Part shown: piece by piece, positions 7,574 through 14,379 of the stretch | How the letters are laid out: the number at the start of each line of letters is the position of its first letter | Position numbering within the stretch: the first letter of the stretch is position 1 | NCBI GenBank assembly: GCA_044370415.1 | Contig: JBILVO010000109.1 | Location: 1-14,379, forward strand | Source: CAMCQY01 sp044370415 | GTDB taxonomy: Bacteria; Planctomycetota; Planctomycetia; Pirellulales; UBA1268 | Reading direction: 5' to 3' | DNA length: 14,379 nt | Position numbers and translations under genes: made by a program | The notes under the pieces: generated by a model | What the model was told of the DNA's origin: nothing | Databases searched by the model: none | Seen by the model: only the letters and a program-made list of their open reading frames with translations

Positions 7574-7576
7574 TCC

Positions 7577-7593
7577 CCGCCGTCGAACGGCGG
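7577..7593. terminator. Hairpin between convergent kinase and surE genes
   Basis: A perfect 7-bp stem CCGCCGT / ACGGCGG with a 3-nt loop CGA lies in the 25-bp gap between the stop codons of the second kinase and surE. It could act on transcripts from either side. There is no T tract in either direction, so factor-independent termination is unproven; the position between convergent genes is the main support. Confidence 0.45.
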
Positions 7594-7598
7594 AAGGC

Positions 7599-8366
7599 TC
7601 ACGCCGAGCCGATCTGCCAGGGGCCTTCCGCCAGCGCCGCCAGGCTGCCGCGGTGCGTCAGATCGTAGTCGAGCGGCGTGAGCGTGACGTGGCCGGCCGC
7701 CAGCGCCGTGACGTCCGACTCGAGCGGTGAAGGGGGCGGCGGCGGATCGTTCGTCGCCCAGTAGTAGGATCGCCCCCGCGGGTCCACCCGCCGCTCGAAC
7801 GCCTCTCCGTAGCGCGCGACGCTCATCGGCACCACCCGCAGCTCGGGCCTGCCGCGCAGGGCCTGCGCGGGGATGTTGACGTTGTAGAGGCTGCCCTGAG
7901 CCGGCCGACGCGCCAGCAGGCCGGTGAGCACGTCGCCGGCGATGGCCGCCGCGCGGTCGTAGTCGGCGTGCTCGTCCCACTCGAGCGACATCGCCACGCT
8001 CGTGATGCCGAAGAACGCCCCTTCGATCGCGGCCGCCACGGTGCCGGAGTAGAGCACGTTGATGCCGGCGTTGAGGCCGCTGTTGATGCCGCTGACGACC
8101 AGGTCGGGCCGCCGCGGGCAGAATTCACCGACGCCGAGCTTCACCGCGTCGGCCGGGCTGCCGTCCACGGCCCAGCCGCGGCTGCGGGCCCCGTCGAACA
8201 CCTCCTTCGCCGTCAGCGGCGTGAGAAACGTGATCGCGTGCCCCACGCCACTCTGCTCCGTCGACGGAGCGACGACGCAGACCTCGCCGAGCCGCCGCAG
8301 GACCTTCTCCATGGCAGCCAGGCCCGGCGCGTAGATCCCGTCGTCGTTGGTCAGCAGGGTCAGCAT
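7599..8366 (-). CDS. surE: 5'/3'-nucleotidase SurE
   Basis: A 255-residue nucleoside monophosphate phosphatase of the SurE family, which in characterised members removes phosphate from 5'- and 3'-nucleotides and short polyphosphates and supports stationary-phase survival. The metal site is intact: LLTNDDG at residues 4-10 (Asp8, Asp9), Ser39 in STEQSG and Asn95 in SGINSGLN. The family motif YSGTVAAAIEGAF follows at 106-118. ATG at 8366 puts Asp8/Asp9 exactly where the family has them, so the longer open frame upstream is not coding. The C-terminal part has a poly-proline run (about 208-212) inside the usual variable region. No strong Shine-Dalgarno sequence is seen. It diverges from guaA across 206 bp, and both act on nucleotides, although such pairing may be incidental. 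Confidence 0.95.
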   Translation of the reverse strand: MLTLLTNDDGIYAPGLAAMEKVLRRLGEVCVVAPSTEQSGVGHAITFLTPLTAKEVFDGARSRGWAVDGSPADAVKLGVGEFCPRRPDLVVSGINSGLNAGINVLYSGTVAAAIEGAFFGITSVAMSLEWDEHADYDRAAAIAGDVLTGLLARRPAQGSLYNVNIPAQALRGRPELRVVPMSVARYGEAFERRVDPRGRSYYWATNDPPPPPSPLESDVTALAAGHVTLTPLDYDLTHRGSLAALAEGPWQIGSA

Positions 8367-8508
8367 GGCGAAGTCGCGGGGCGAGGCAGGATGGTCGCGG
8401 ACGGGCGGCTGGCCCGCTGCCGGCCCACTATATCCGGGTCTTTCCGCGGCGAGCAGTGTCGCGACGGCCGGCGTTGGCCGGCCCGGCCCGGCGGGTGACG
8501 GATGGCTG

Positions 8509-8536
8509 TTGGTGCACAGCCGCCGGGCCCTATACT
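8509..8536 (+). promoter_or_regulatory. Probable sigma-70-type promoter of guaA
   Basis: TTGGTG (8509-8514) and TATACT (8531-8536) are separated by 16 bp in the surE-guaA divergent gap. TATACT differs from the consensus -10 at one position and stands out in very GC-rich DNA. Transcription would begin near 8543, giving a leader of about 30 nt before the guaA ATG. No riboswitch or other leader structure fits in so short a leader. Confidence 0.5.
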
Positions 8537-8572
8537 GTCGGGCTTTTCCGCCCCGCTTTTCCCCGGCCAGCC

Positions 8573-10171
8573 ATGCCCGCACCAGCCAGTGCCGCCCCGT
8601 CCGCGACGTCTTCGAACCCGGCCACCGCGCAGCAGGCGGAGCGGGTGCTCGTGCTCGACTTCGGATCACAGTACGCGCAGCTGATCGCCCGCCGCGTCCG
8701 CGAGCAGCACGTCTACTGCGAGATCGTGCGGCACGACGTGACCGCCGAACGGATCCGCAGCCTCGCGCCCCGCGGCATCATCCTCTCGGGCGGGCCGTCG
8801 AGCGTGTACGAGGAGGGCGCGCCGCGGTGCGATCCCGGCCTCTTCCGGCTCGGCATCCCGGTGCTCGGCATCTGCTACGGCATGCAGCTGGCCTGCGACG
8901 CGCTCGGCGGCCACGTCGGCCGGGCCCATTCGCGGGAGTACGGCCGCGCCGCCTGCGAGGTGATCGAGCCCGACGGCCTCTTCGCCGGCGTGCCGGCCCA
9001 CACCGAGGTGTGGATGAGCCACGGCGACCAGGTCGACTCGGTCTCGGCCGAGTTTCGCCCGCTCGCCCGCACCGCCACCTGCCCGGTGGCCGCGGTCCGC
9101 CACGCCTCGCTCCCCGTCTACGGCCTCCAGTTCCACCCCGAGGTGACGCACACGCCGGCCGGCGGCCTCATGCTCAAAAACTTCCTCACGCAGGCCTGCG
9201 GCTGCTCCGGCTCCTGGCGGCTGGAGGATTTCGCGCAGAGCGTGATCGCCGACCTGCGGCGGCGGGTCGGGAATGACCGCGTGATCTGCGGCCTCTCCGG
9301 CGGCGTCGATTCTGCCGTGGTGGCCGCACTGCTCTCGCGGGCGATCGGCGACCAGCTCTCCTGCATCCTCGTCGACAACGGCCTCTTGCGAAAGAACGAG
9401 GCTGCGGCGGTGATCGACGAGTTCCAGACGCACTTCAAGACCGACCTGCACGTCGTCCCCGCGGAGCAGAGGTTTCTCGACGTGCTCGCCGGAGTGACCG
9501 AGCCGCAGGAGAAGCGGCGGCGGATCGGCAAGGCCTTCGTCGAGTGCTTCTCGGACGAGGCGTCCAAAATCCGTGGCGCGAAGTACCTGGCGCAGGGTAC
9601 GCTCTACCCCGACGTGATCGAGAGCGGGGCAGCCCCCGACGGCCCGGCCGCCACCATCAAACTGCACCACAACGTGGGCGGCCTGCCCGAGGACCTCGAG
9701 TTCGAGCTCATCGAGCCGCTGCGGGACCTCTTCAAGGACGAGGTCCGTAATCTGGGGCTGCAGCTCGGTCTGCCGGAGCGGATCGTCTGGCGGCATCCCT
9801 TCCCGGGCCCGGGCCTGGCGGTGCGCTGTCTTGGCGAGGTGACGAAACCGCGGCTGACCGTCCTCCGCGAGGCCGATGCCATCGTGCTCGAGGAGATCGA
9901 ACGGGCGGGCCTGATGCGGAAGATCTCGCAGGCCTTCGCGGTGCTGCTGCCTGTGCAGAGCGTGGGCGTGATGGGCGACGCCCGCACCTACGACGACGTC
10001 CTGGCCGTGCGGGCCGTCGAGACCGAGGACTTCATGACGGCCGACTGGAGCCACCTGCCCTACGAGGTGCTCGCGAGGATCTCGACGCGGGTGATCAACG
10101 AAGTCCGCGGGATCAACCGCGTCGTCTACGACGTCTCGTCGAAGCCGCCCGCCACGATCGAGTGGGAGTGA
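8573..10171 (+). CDS. guaA: GMP synthase (glutamine-hydrolysing)
   Basis: Converts XMP to GMP with ATP and ammonia released from glutamine; the last step of de novo GMP synthesis, in the cytoplasm. The 532-residue protein has the expected three parts. A class I glutamine amidotransferase domain (about 24-207) has catalytic Cys101 in GICYGMQ and His188/Glu190 in LQFHPEVTHT. An ATP pyrophosphatase domain (about 216-405) carries the P-loop SGGVDS (242-247). The C-terminal dimerisation domain ends in the typical INRVVYDVSSKPPATIEWE. The frame runs upstream to 8456, but the ATG at 8573 follows the likely promoter and leaves only about 23 extra Ala/Ser/Pro-rich residues before VLVLDFGSQYAQLI, the family's usual N terminus. 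It converges on the SulP gene with 30 bp between stops. Confidence 0.97.
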   Translation: MPAPASAAPSATSSNPATAQQAERVLVLDFGSQYAQLIARRVREQHVYCEIVRHDVTAERIRSLAPRGIILSGGPSSVYEEGAPRCDPGLFRLGIPVLGICYGMQLACDALGGHVGRAHSREYGRAACEVIEPDGLFAGVPAHTEVWMSHGDQVDSVSAEFRPLARTATCPVAAVRHASLPVYGLQFHPEVTHTPAGGLMLKNFLTQACGCSGSWRLEDFAQSVIADLRRRVGNDRVICGLSGGVDSAVVAALLSRAIGDQLSCILVDNGLLRKNEAAAVIDEFQTHFKTDLHVVPAEQRFLDVLAGVTEPQEKRRRIGKAFVECFSDEASKIRGAKYLAQGTLYPDVIESGAAPDGPAATIKLHHNVGGLPEDLEFELIEPLRDLFKDEVRNLGLQLGLPERIVWRHPFPGPGLAVRCLGEVTKPRLTVLREADAIVLEEIERAGLMRKISQAFAVLLPVQSVGVMGDARTYDDVLAVRAVETEDFMTADWSHLPYEVLARISTRVINEVRGINRVVYDVSSKPPATIEWE

Positions 10172-10201
10172 GGGTGGGAGCTCACGAGCCCGCTGCGACG
10201 A

Positions 10202-11881
10202 TCACGCACGCCGTTTGCGCGTGGCCATAGGGTGGCTCGACAGCGGGCGGTGCAACTCCAGCCCGACGACGGTGAGCGTGCGACCCTTGCGTGCGAACTC
10301 ATCCTCCAGTTCGTGCAGCCCCTCCATGACGCTATGGTCGACAAGACGCGTGCCCTCCAGATTGACGACCACATCGACCCCTCGATCGAAGGCGATCTGC
10401 CGCAACTGCCTGCGAAATGGAATCCAGTTCGAAAACACCGCCGACCCTCGTGCGTCCACACGGACGGTGCCATCGTCGACCTCGACCACCTCGAGAAAAG
10501 GCTTGAACATGCTGCCCGGCGGCAGGCCGTTGAAAAGGTGCACTGCGAACTTCACCGCGACGCCGACGAGCACACCCACGAGCAAGTCCGTGGCCAGAAC
10601 CCCCACGAGCGTGGAGGCGAATATCAGCAACTGTTCCCGGCCGACCCGATAGACGCTTACGAACTCGTTTGGCGACGCAAGGCGGGAGCCCGTATAGACG
10701 AGCATCGCAGCCAGAGCCGCCAGTGGTATCGAAGAGATCAGTCCTGGCGCGATCGCCACGAAGGCGAGAAGGAACACGGCGTGCCACAAGTCGGCGAACC
10801 TGGTGCAGCCACCGTTGTCGATGTTCGCCTTGCTACGCACGATCTCGGAGATCATCGGCAACCCCCCCAGAGACGCCGCTGCCACGTTCGCCACCCCAAC
10901 CGCCAGCAGATCCCTGTCGAGTGTCGTCTTCCGCCTCCATGGATCGACGATGTCGATCGCCTTCGCGCTCAGCAGCGACTCGAGACTGCCCACGACGGCA
11001 AACATCACCACCCAGAGCGCGCCGAGCGATCGCGTGGCGGGATTCGCGAATACGGAGAAATCCGGTGTTGTAACCGCTGCCGCAATGCTGCTCGGCACGT
11101 TCACAAAAAATGATCGGCCGGTCGCGTATGACACTCCCGCGACGCTGCCATCGCAGCCATGCGCCAGCCCCAGCCAGTGCGCAAGCGAAACGGCCACCAG
11201 GAGCACGACCAGCTGTGCCGGCAGCTTTTTCAAAATGCCCACCCGCCGACACAAGTATGGCCAGCCGAAGAGAATCGCTAGGCTCAGAATTCCGACGAGT
11301 GAAACCGCCGGATTCGCCTTCGAGAACGTCTCCGGAAGATCGGCCAGAATCTCCAGCGGATCGCCCACCGCCTTCTGGCCGACCGCCACCGGCAACTGCT
11401 TGAGCATGATGATCACGCCAATGGCCGCCAGCATGCCGTGGACCACAGCCGTCGGAAAGAAATCGCCGAGTACTCCCGCCCTGAAGAGCCCGAAGAGCAC
11501 CTGCACGACTCCGGCAAGGCAGCCCACGGCGAGCGTCATGCGGTAGGCCTGCATGTCGGCCCCAGCATCCCGACCGCCTGTGTAGCCGAACGCCTGCATC
11601 GAGCCGATCACGATGACGATGAGCCCGGCGGCTGGCCCCTTGATGGTCAGCTCCGAGTCGCTGATCCAGGTCGCGATGCCTCCTCCGACGATGGCCGTGA
11701 ACACCCCGGCGATCGGGGGAAACCCAGATGCGACGGCGATCCCGAGGCACAGCGGCAACGCGACCAGGAAGACCAGGAATCCGGCCGGCATGTCCCGCAT
11801 GAAGTAGCGGGCAAAACCCGCCCCTGTTCCGCGCGGCACCTCCGTCGAATCATCTCGAGCCTGCGTCCCCAGCGAATGCAC
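10202..11881 (-). CDS. SulP/SLC26-family anion transporter with STAS domain
   Basis: A 559-residue inner-membrane transporter. The hydrophobic portion (about 30-450) contains SulP landmarks: MPAGFLVFLVALPLCLGIA in the first helix, ISDSELTIKGPAAGLIVIV in the third, and VVGSLESLLSAKAIDIVDPW with an acidic residue (Glu301) at the position used for ion coupling in characterised SLC26 proteins. A cytoplasmic STAS domain follows (about 468-545) with VNLEGTRLVDHSVMEGLHEL. The substrate could be sulfate, bicarbonate or another anion; sequence alone does not decide, and no carbonic anhydrase or sulfate-assimilation gene is adjacent. Start is GTG with a strong Shine-Dalgarno sequence. Base composition is visibly less GC-rich than the neighbours: sample 60-base lines within it counted 55-57% GC, against 77% for one in ilvD, which suggests possible acquisition. 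Confidence 0.93.
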   Translation of the reverse strand: MHSLGTQARDDSTEVPRGTGAGFARYFMRDMPAGFLVFLVALPLCLGIAVASGFPPIAGVFTAIVGGGIATWISDSELTIKGPAAGLIVIVIGSMQAFGYTGGRDAGADMQAYRMTLAVGCLAGVVQVLFGLFRAGVLGDFFPTAVVHGMLAAIGVIIMLKQLPVAVGQKAVGDPLEILADLPETFSKANPAVSLVGILSLAILFGWPYLCRRVGILKKLPAQLVVLLVAVSLAHWLGLAHGCDGSVAGVSYATGRSFFVNVPSSIAAAVTTPDFSVFANPATRSLGALWVVMFAVVGSLESLLSAKAIDIVDPWRRKTTLDRDLLAVGVANVAAASLGGLPMISEIVRSKANIDNGGCTRFADLWHAVFLLAFVAIAPGLISSIPLAALAAMLVYTGSRLASPNEFVSVYRVGREQLLIFASTLVGVLATDLLVGVLVGVAVKFAVHLFNGLPPGSMFKPFLEVVEVDDGTVRVDARGSAVFSNWIPFRRQLRQIAFDRGVDVVVNLEGTRLVDHSVMEGLHELEDEFARKGRTLTVVGLELHRPLSSHPMATRKRRA

Positions 11882-11888
11882 TGCCCTA

Positions 11889-11894
11889 CTCCTT
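11889..11894 (-). promoter_or_regulatory. Ribosome-binding site of the SulP gene
   Basis: On the minus strand this reads AAGGAG, 7 nt before the GTG at 11881. It decides the start codon and is one of the strongest Shine-Dalgarno sequences in the window, in contrast to most neighbouring genes. Confidence 0.75.
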
Positions 11895-12071
11895 CTCAGC
11901 CTGGGCCGCCGGACCGTACGGCCCGGAGATCGCTCCGCCTTCCAGACCAGCCGTGTCTCGCCATTGATCGCGCCGAGAGATTACCATGCTTGTAAGGTTC
12001 TCGGCATGACGTTGCGGAATTGAAAGCGTTGTGCTGCGGGCACGCTTCGTATTTTTACGTCCAGGTGCCCC

Positions 12072-12743
12072 ATGCACGTCGCCATCGTCGAAGATGATCC
12101 CATCATCGCCAGGGCCGTGAGCACGGCCGTCCGCGAGGCCGGCCACCAGTGCACGTGGGTGGCTGATGGTGAATCAGCCATCCGTGACAAGACGCTCCTG
12201 TCGAGCGACATCGTCGTGCTCGACCTCATGCTCCCGAAGAAGAGCGGCCTCGACGTGCTCCGCGCGGCCCGGAGCGAGGGGGTGCGGACGCCCGTGATCG
12301 TCCTCACCGCCCGCGGCACGGTGCCCGACAAGCTCTCCGGCTTCGAGGCTGGTGCCGATGACTATCTCGTCAAGCCGTTCGCCGTCGACGAACTGCTGGC
12401 CCGGATCGAAGCGATCCACCGCCGCACTGCCCACAAGCCGGCGATGGAGATGGAGGCCGGTGGCCTGCGGCTGAGCCTGGCCGCGAAGCGGCTCATGATC
12501 GACGGCCGCACGATCGAGCTCACGCCCACCGAGTTCAGCATCCTCGAACTGCTCATGCGCTACAGCGGCCAGGTCGTGACGCGAAAGATGCTCTGCGAGC
12601 ACGTCTGGGGCTTCGACTGGGACGGGCCGACGAACGTGATCGAGGTGCACATCAACCGCCTGCGCGGCAAGCTCGACAAGGACCGCGCCGACTCGGTCAT
12701 CCGCACGATCCGGGGACGCGGCTATGCCCTCGCGGCTGGTTAG
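12072..12743 (+). CDS. OmpR/PhoB-family response regulator
   Basis: A 223-residue transcription regulator of a two-component system. The receiver domain (1-118) has the acidic pocket EDD (7-9), phospho-acceptor Asp51 in VVLDLMLP, Thr79 in LTA and Lys101 in VKPF. The C-terminal winged-helix DNA-binding domain (about 127-221) shows LTPTEFSILELL, VVTRKMLCEHVWG, NVIEVHINRLRGKLD and IRTIRGRGYAL, typical of the OmpR/PhoB class. It overlaps the following histidine kinase gene by 20 bp, so the two are almost certainly cotranscribed and translationally coupled. The upstream gap (11882-12071) is relatively AT-rich and includes the short inverted repeat CGTA-tttt-TACG (12048-12059), but I could not place a confident promoter. 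Targets are unknown. Confidence 0.95.
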   Translation: MHVAIVEDDPIIARAVSTAVREAGHQCTWVADGESAIRDKTLLSSDIVVLDLMLPKKSGLDVLRAARSEGVRTPVIVLTARGTVPDKLSGFEAGADDYLVKPFAVDELLARIEAIHRRTAHKPAMEMEAGGLRLSLAAKRLMIDGRTIELTPTEFSILELLMRYSGQVVTRKMLCEHVWGFDWDGPTNVIEVHINRLRGKLDKDRADSVIRTIRGRGYALAAG

Positions 12744-14142
12744 GCTGATTCCCTGGGCCACCCTCCGCGTCCGGCTCACGATCTGGAACTCGGCCGTCGT
12801 GCTCCTCGTGATGTTGGCGGCCCTGCTCGCCGTGCAGGTCGGCGCACGGGCCGCCCTCTATCGCGAGGCCGACGCCGTGCTCCGCGGCGAGGTCAACGAG
12901 ACGGCGATCGCGCTCAAGGACCTCTACCCCAACACCGACGCCGTCGTCGACGAACTCCGCCGCAAGGCGCTGGCACACGAGGAGCGTGGCTGGTTCACCC
13001 AGTTGCTCACCGACGACGGCACGACGATCTGGAAAAGCGAGAGCTGCCCCGAGGAGATCGTGCGCTTTCCCATCAACCCACAGAGGATCGAGAACCTCGT
13101 CCAGGTCGGCCCCTACCGATTCGCCCGGCAGCGGATCACGGACCCCGCGGACTCGCCGTTCCACGTGCGGATCGGCATGGCCACCGAGTTTCTCGACGAG
13201 GACGTCCGCACCATCTCCAGGCTCCTGCTGCCGGTGGCGGCGGGCCTCTCGCTCCTCACTCCGCTGGTCGGCTACTGGCTCGCGGTCCGCGCCACCCACC
13301 CGGTGGCCGAAATCCTGCGGACCGCCGAGGGCCTCAGGCCCACGCGGCTGGGCGACCGGCTCGAGGTGCATGGCACCCGTGACGAGCTCGACCGCCTGTC
13401 GCTCACGATCAATCACCTGCTCGACGAGGTGGCGGGACACGTCGACCGGCAGCAGCAGTTCGTGGCGGACGCGGCCCACGAGCTCCGCGGGCCGCTCGCG
13501 GCGATGCAGAGCTCGCTGGAGGTGGCGATCTCGCAGGACCGTCCGGCGGAGCAATATCGCGACACGCTGGCCGACGTGCTCGACGAGGCGCGGCACCTCT
13601 CGAAGCTCGCCAACGACCTCCTGCTCCTCGCCGAGACGGGAGAAGAGGCTCCGCCACCACTCCATGAGCGGGTCGATCTCGTGGCGGTAACGCGGCAGAC
13701 GGTGGCGATGTTCGCCGGGGCGGCCGAGGAGAGGTATGTCGGCCTCACGCTCGACGGGGTCGATGGCGTGACCGTGCCGGGCGACAAGTCGCAGCTGCGG
13801 CAGGTCTTCGGCAACCTGCTCGACAACGCGATCCGGTTCACGCCACCCGGAGGGCAGGTGGCGGTGGCAGTCGCCGTCGACGGTGACCGCCGTGAGGCCG
13901 TGGCGACCATCGCCGACACCGGCTGCGGCATCCCTCCCGATCACATCGGCCGCGTCTTCGACCGTTTCTACAAGACCGATACGTCGCGAACCCGCGGCGA
14001 CGTGGCCCGCGGCGGCGGGCTGGGCCTGGCGATCTGCCGCTCCATCGTCGAGCGGCACGGCGGCGGCATCTCGGTCGCCAGCCCGGCCGGCAGCGGCACG
14101 ACGTTCACCGTGCGGCTGCCGCTGGCTCGCGAGCGGGCCTGA
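12724..14142 (+). CDS. Membrane sensor histidine kinase
   Basis: A 472-residue sensor kinase, partner of the preceding regulator. A first membrane helix (about 17-39) and a second (about 166-188) enclose an outside sensing region of roughly 125 residues with no domain I recognise. A HAMP linker (about 187-240) leads to the dimerisation domain with the phospho-accepting His252 in FVADAAHELRGPLAAMQ. The ATP-binding domain has the N box NLLDNAI (364-370), DTGCGI (398-403), FDRFYKTD (412-419) and GGGLGLAI (430-437). The overall layout resembles the CusS/heavy-metal sensor group, but the signal cannot be inferred. The H box has Gly after HELR where Thr or Ser is usual. The ATG at 12724 lies inside the regulator's coding end, in a different frame. 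Confidence 0.94.
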   Translation: MPSRLVRLIPWATLRVRLTIWNSAVVLLVMLAALLAVQVGARAALYREADAVLRGEVNETAIALKDLYPNTDAVVDELRRKALAHEERGWFTQLLTDDGTTIWKSESCPEEIVRFPINPQRIENLVQVGPYRFARQRITDPADSPFHVRIGMATEFLDEDVRTISRLLLPVAAGLSLLTPLVGYWLAVRATHPVAEILRTAEGLRPTRLGDRLEVHGTRDELDRLSLTINHLLDEVAGHVDRQQQFVADAAHELRGPLAAMQSSLEVAISQDRPAEQYRDTLADVLDEARHLSKLANDLLLLAETGEEAPPPLHERVDLVAVTRQTVAMFAGAAEERYVGLTLDGVDGVTVPGDKSQLRQVFGNLLDNAIRFTPPGGQVAVAVAVDGDRREAVATIADTGCGIPPDHIGRVFDRFYKTDTSRTRGDVARGGGLGLAICRSIVERHGGGISVASPAGSGTTFTVRLPLARERA

Positions 14143-14238
14143 ACCTCCTCCCTGACGGCTGGCCCGCCTCTGGCCCGGCCTGCCATAGCTCGATCGCGCC
14201 ATTCCCCCCATCCCCCCGGGTCGCGGCCGAGGGCTTCC

Positions 14239-14255
14239 TGAATCCTTTCGATTCA
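14239..14255. repeat. Inverted repeat TGAATC-n5-GATTCA
   Basis: A perfect 6-bp inverted repeat with a 5-nt spacer, about 100 bp after the histidine kinase stop and about 80 bp before a possible next gene. It could be an operator half-site pair or a weak hairpin; no T tract follows. It may be chance. Confidence 0.3.
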
Positions 14256-14290
14256 CCACTCAAGCTCCGCAGGGGTCAAGGCTTGCCAGC

Positions 14291-14303
14291 GATCGTGACG
14301 ATC
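14291..14303. repeat. Palindrome GATCGT-g-ACGATC
   Basis: A perfect 6-bp palindromic arm pair around a single base, 33 bp before a candidate start codon. With a one-base centre it cannot form an RNA hairpin readily, so a protein-binding site is the more natural reading, if it is functional at all. Confidence 0.3.
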
Positions 14304-14335
14304 ATGCCGGTGGCGTGCCCTTGGAGGAGCTTGCG

Positions 14336-14379
14336 ATGCGTGCGGGGTGGAAAGACTGCGGAGGCTATGCCTGCGCTGC
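14336..14379 (+). CDS. Possible start of a gene cut by the window edge
   Basis: An ATG at 14336 is preceded by GGAGGAG (14323-14329) with a 6-nt spacer, an unusually strong ribosome-binding site for this window. The open frame encodes MRAGWKDCGGYACA and then runs off the end. Fourteen residues are too few to identify a family, and the frame could close just beyond. The rest of the 14143-14379 tail shows no other coding signal. Confidence 0.35.
   Translation, partial: MRAGWKDCGGYACA

Noticed and set aside
8427..8432. TATAGT on the minus strand as a surE promoter -10
   Set aside because: The hexamer is good and well placed, 60 bp before surE, but no acceptable -35 lies 15-19 bp upstream, so I did not list it as a feature.
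10176..10191. Possible hairpin between convergent guaA and SulP stops
   Set aside because: The best pairing needs a bulged A and only 5 base pairs; too weak to call a terminator.
12697..14259. 520-codon - strand open frame opposite the histidine kinase
   Set aside because: Antisense shadow of a complete sensor kinase; no family resemblance.

Overview
The window is about 14.4 kb of GC-rich bacterial chromosome with short intergenic gaps. It most likely comes from a planctomycete, probably Pirellulales-like. The support is the gene content: two adjacent membrane-anchored Ser/Thr protein kinases sharing an N-terminal module typical of planctomycete kinases, a secreted proline-rich protein with a 'TEGRIDTFP...LEPWR.DS...LQSIRRR' core that I recall only from planctomycete genomes, and mostly weak Shine-Dalgarno sequences. 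This assignment is inference from recall; no database was searched.

Layout, left to right. A secreted proline-rich protein (89-1012, +) converges on ilvD (1041-2735, -; branched-chain amino acid synthesis). ilvD diverges from a HAD-family phosphatase (2809-3441, +), whose 3' end overlaps tail-to-tail with a small glutaredoxin-like protein (3380-3673, -). Two paralogous transmembrane Ser/Thr kinases follow (3789-5438 and 5615-7573, both +), ending in a hairpin that separates them from convergent surE (7599-8366, -; nucleotide phosphatase). surE diverges from guaA (8573-10171, +; GMP synthase) across a 206-bp gap with a plausible guaA promoter. guaA converges on a SulP-type anion transporter with a STAS domain (10202-11881, -). 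An overlapping OmpR-type response regulator and histidine kinase pair (12072-12743 and 12724-14142, +) comes next. The last 237 bases hold two short inverted repeats and a possible start of another gene cut by the window edge.

How the genes fit together. Most are housekeeping or independent units. ilvD, surE and guaA are core metabolism. The two kinases look like a tandem duplication that diverged in the C-terminal half: one ends just past its membrane helix, while the other carries about 100 residues of Lys/Pro/Gln-rich sequence on the far side of the membrane. The two-component pair is a translationally coupled signalling unit with no identifiable target here. The SulP gene has visibly lower GC and a much better ribosome-binding site than its neighbours, so it may have been acquired.

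I saw no CRISPR array, transposase, phage gene, tRNA or rRNA. Nothing here is clearly a new system. The kinase pair and its shared N-terminal module are the most worthwhile subjects for follow-up.
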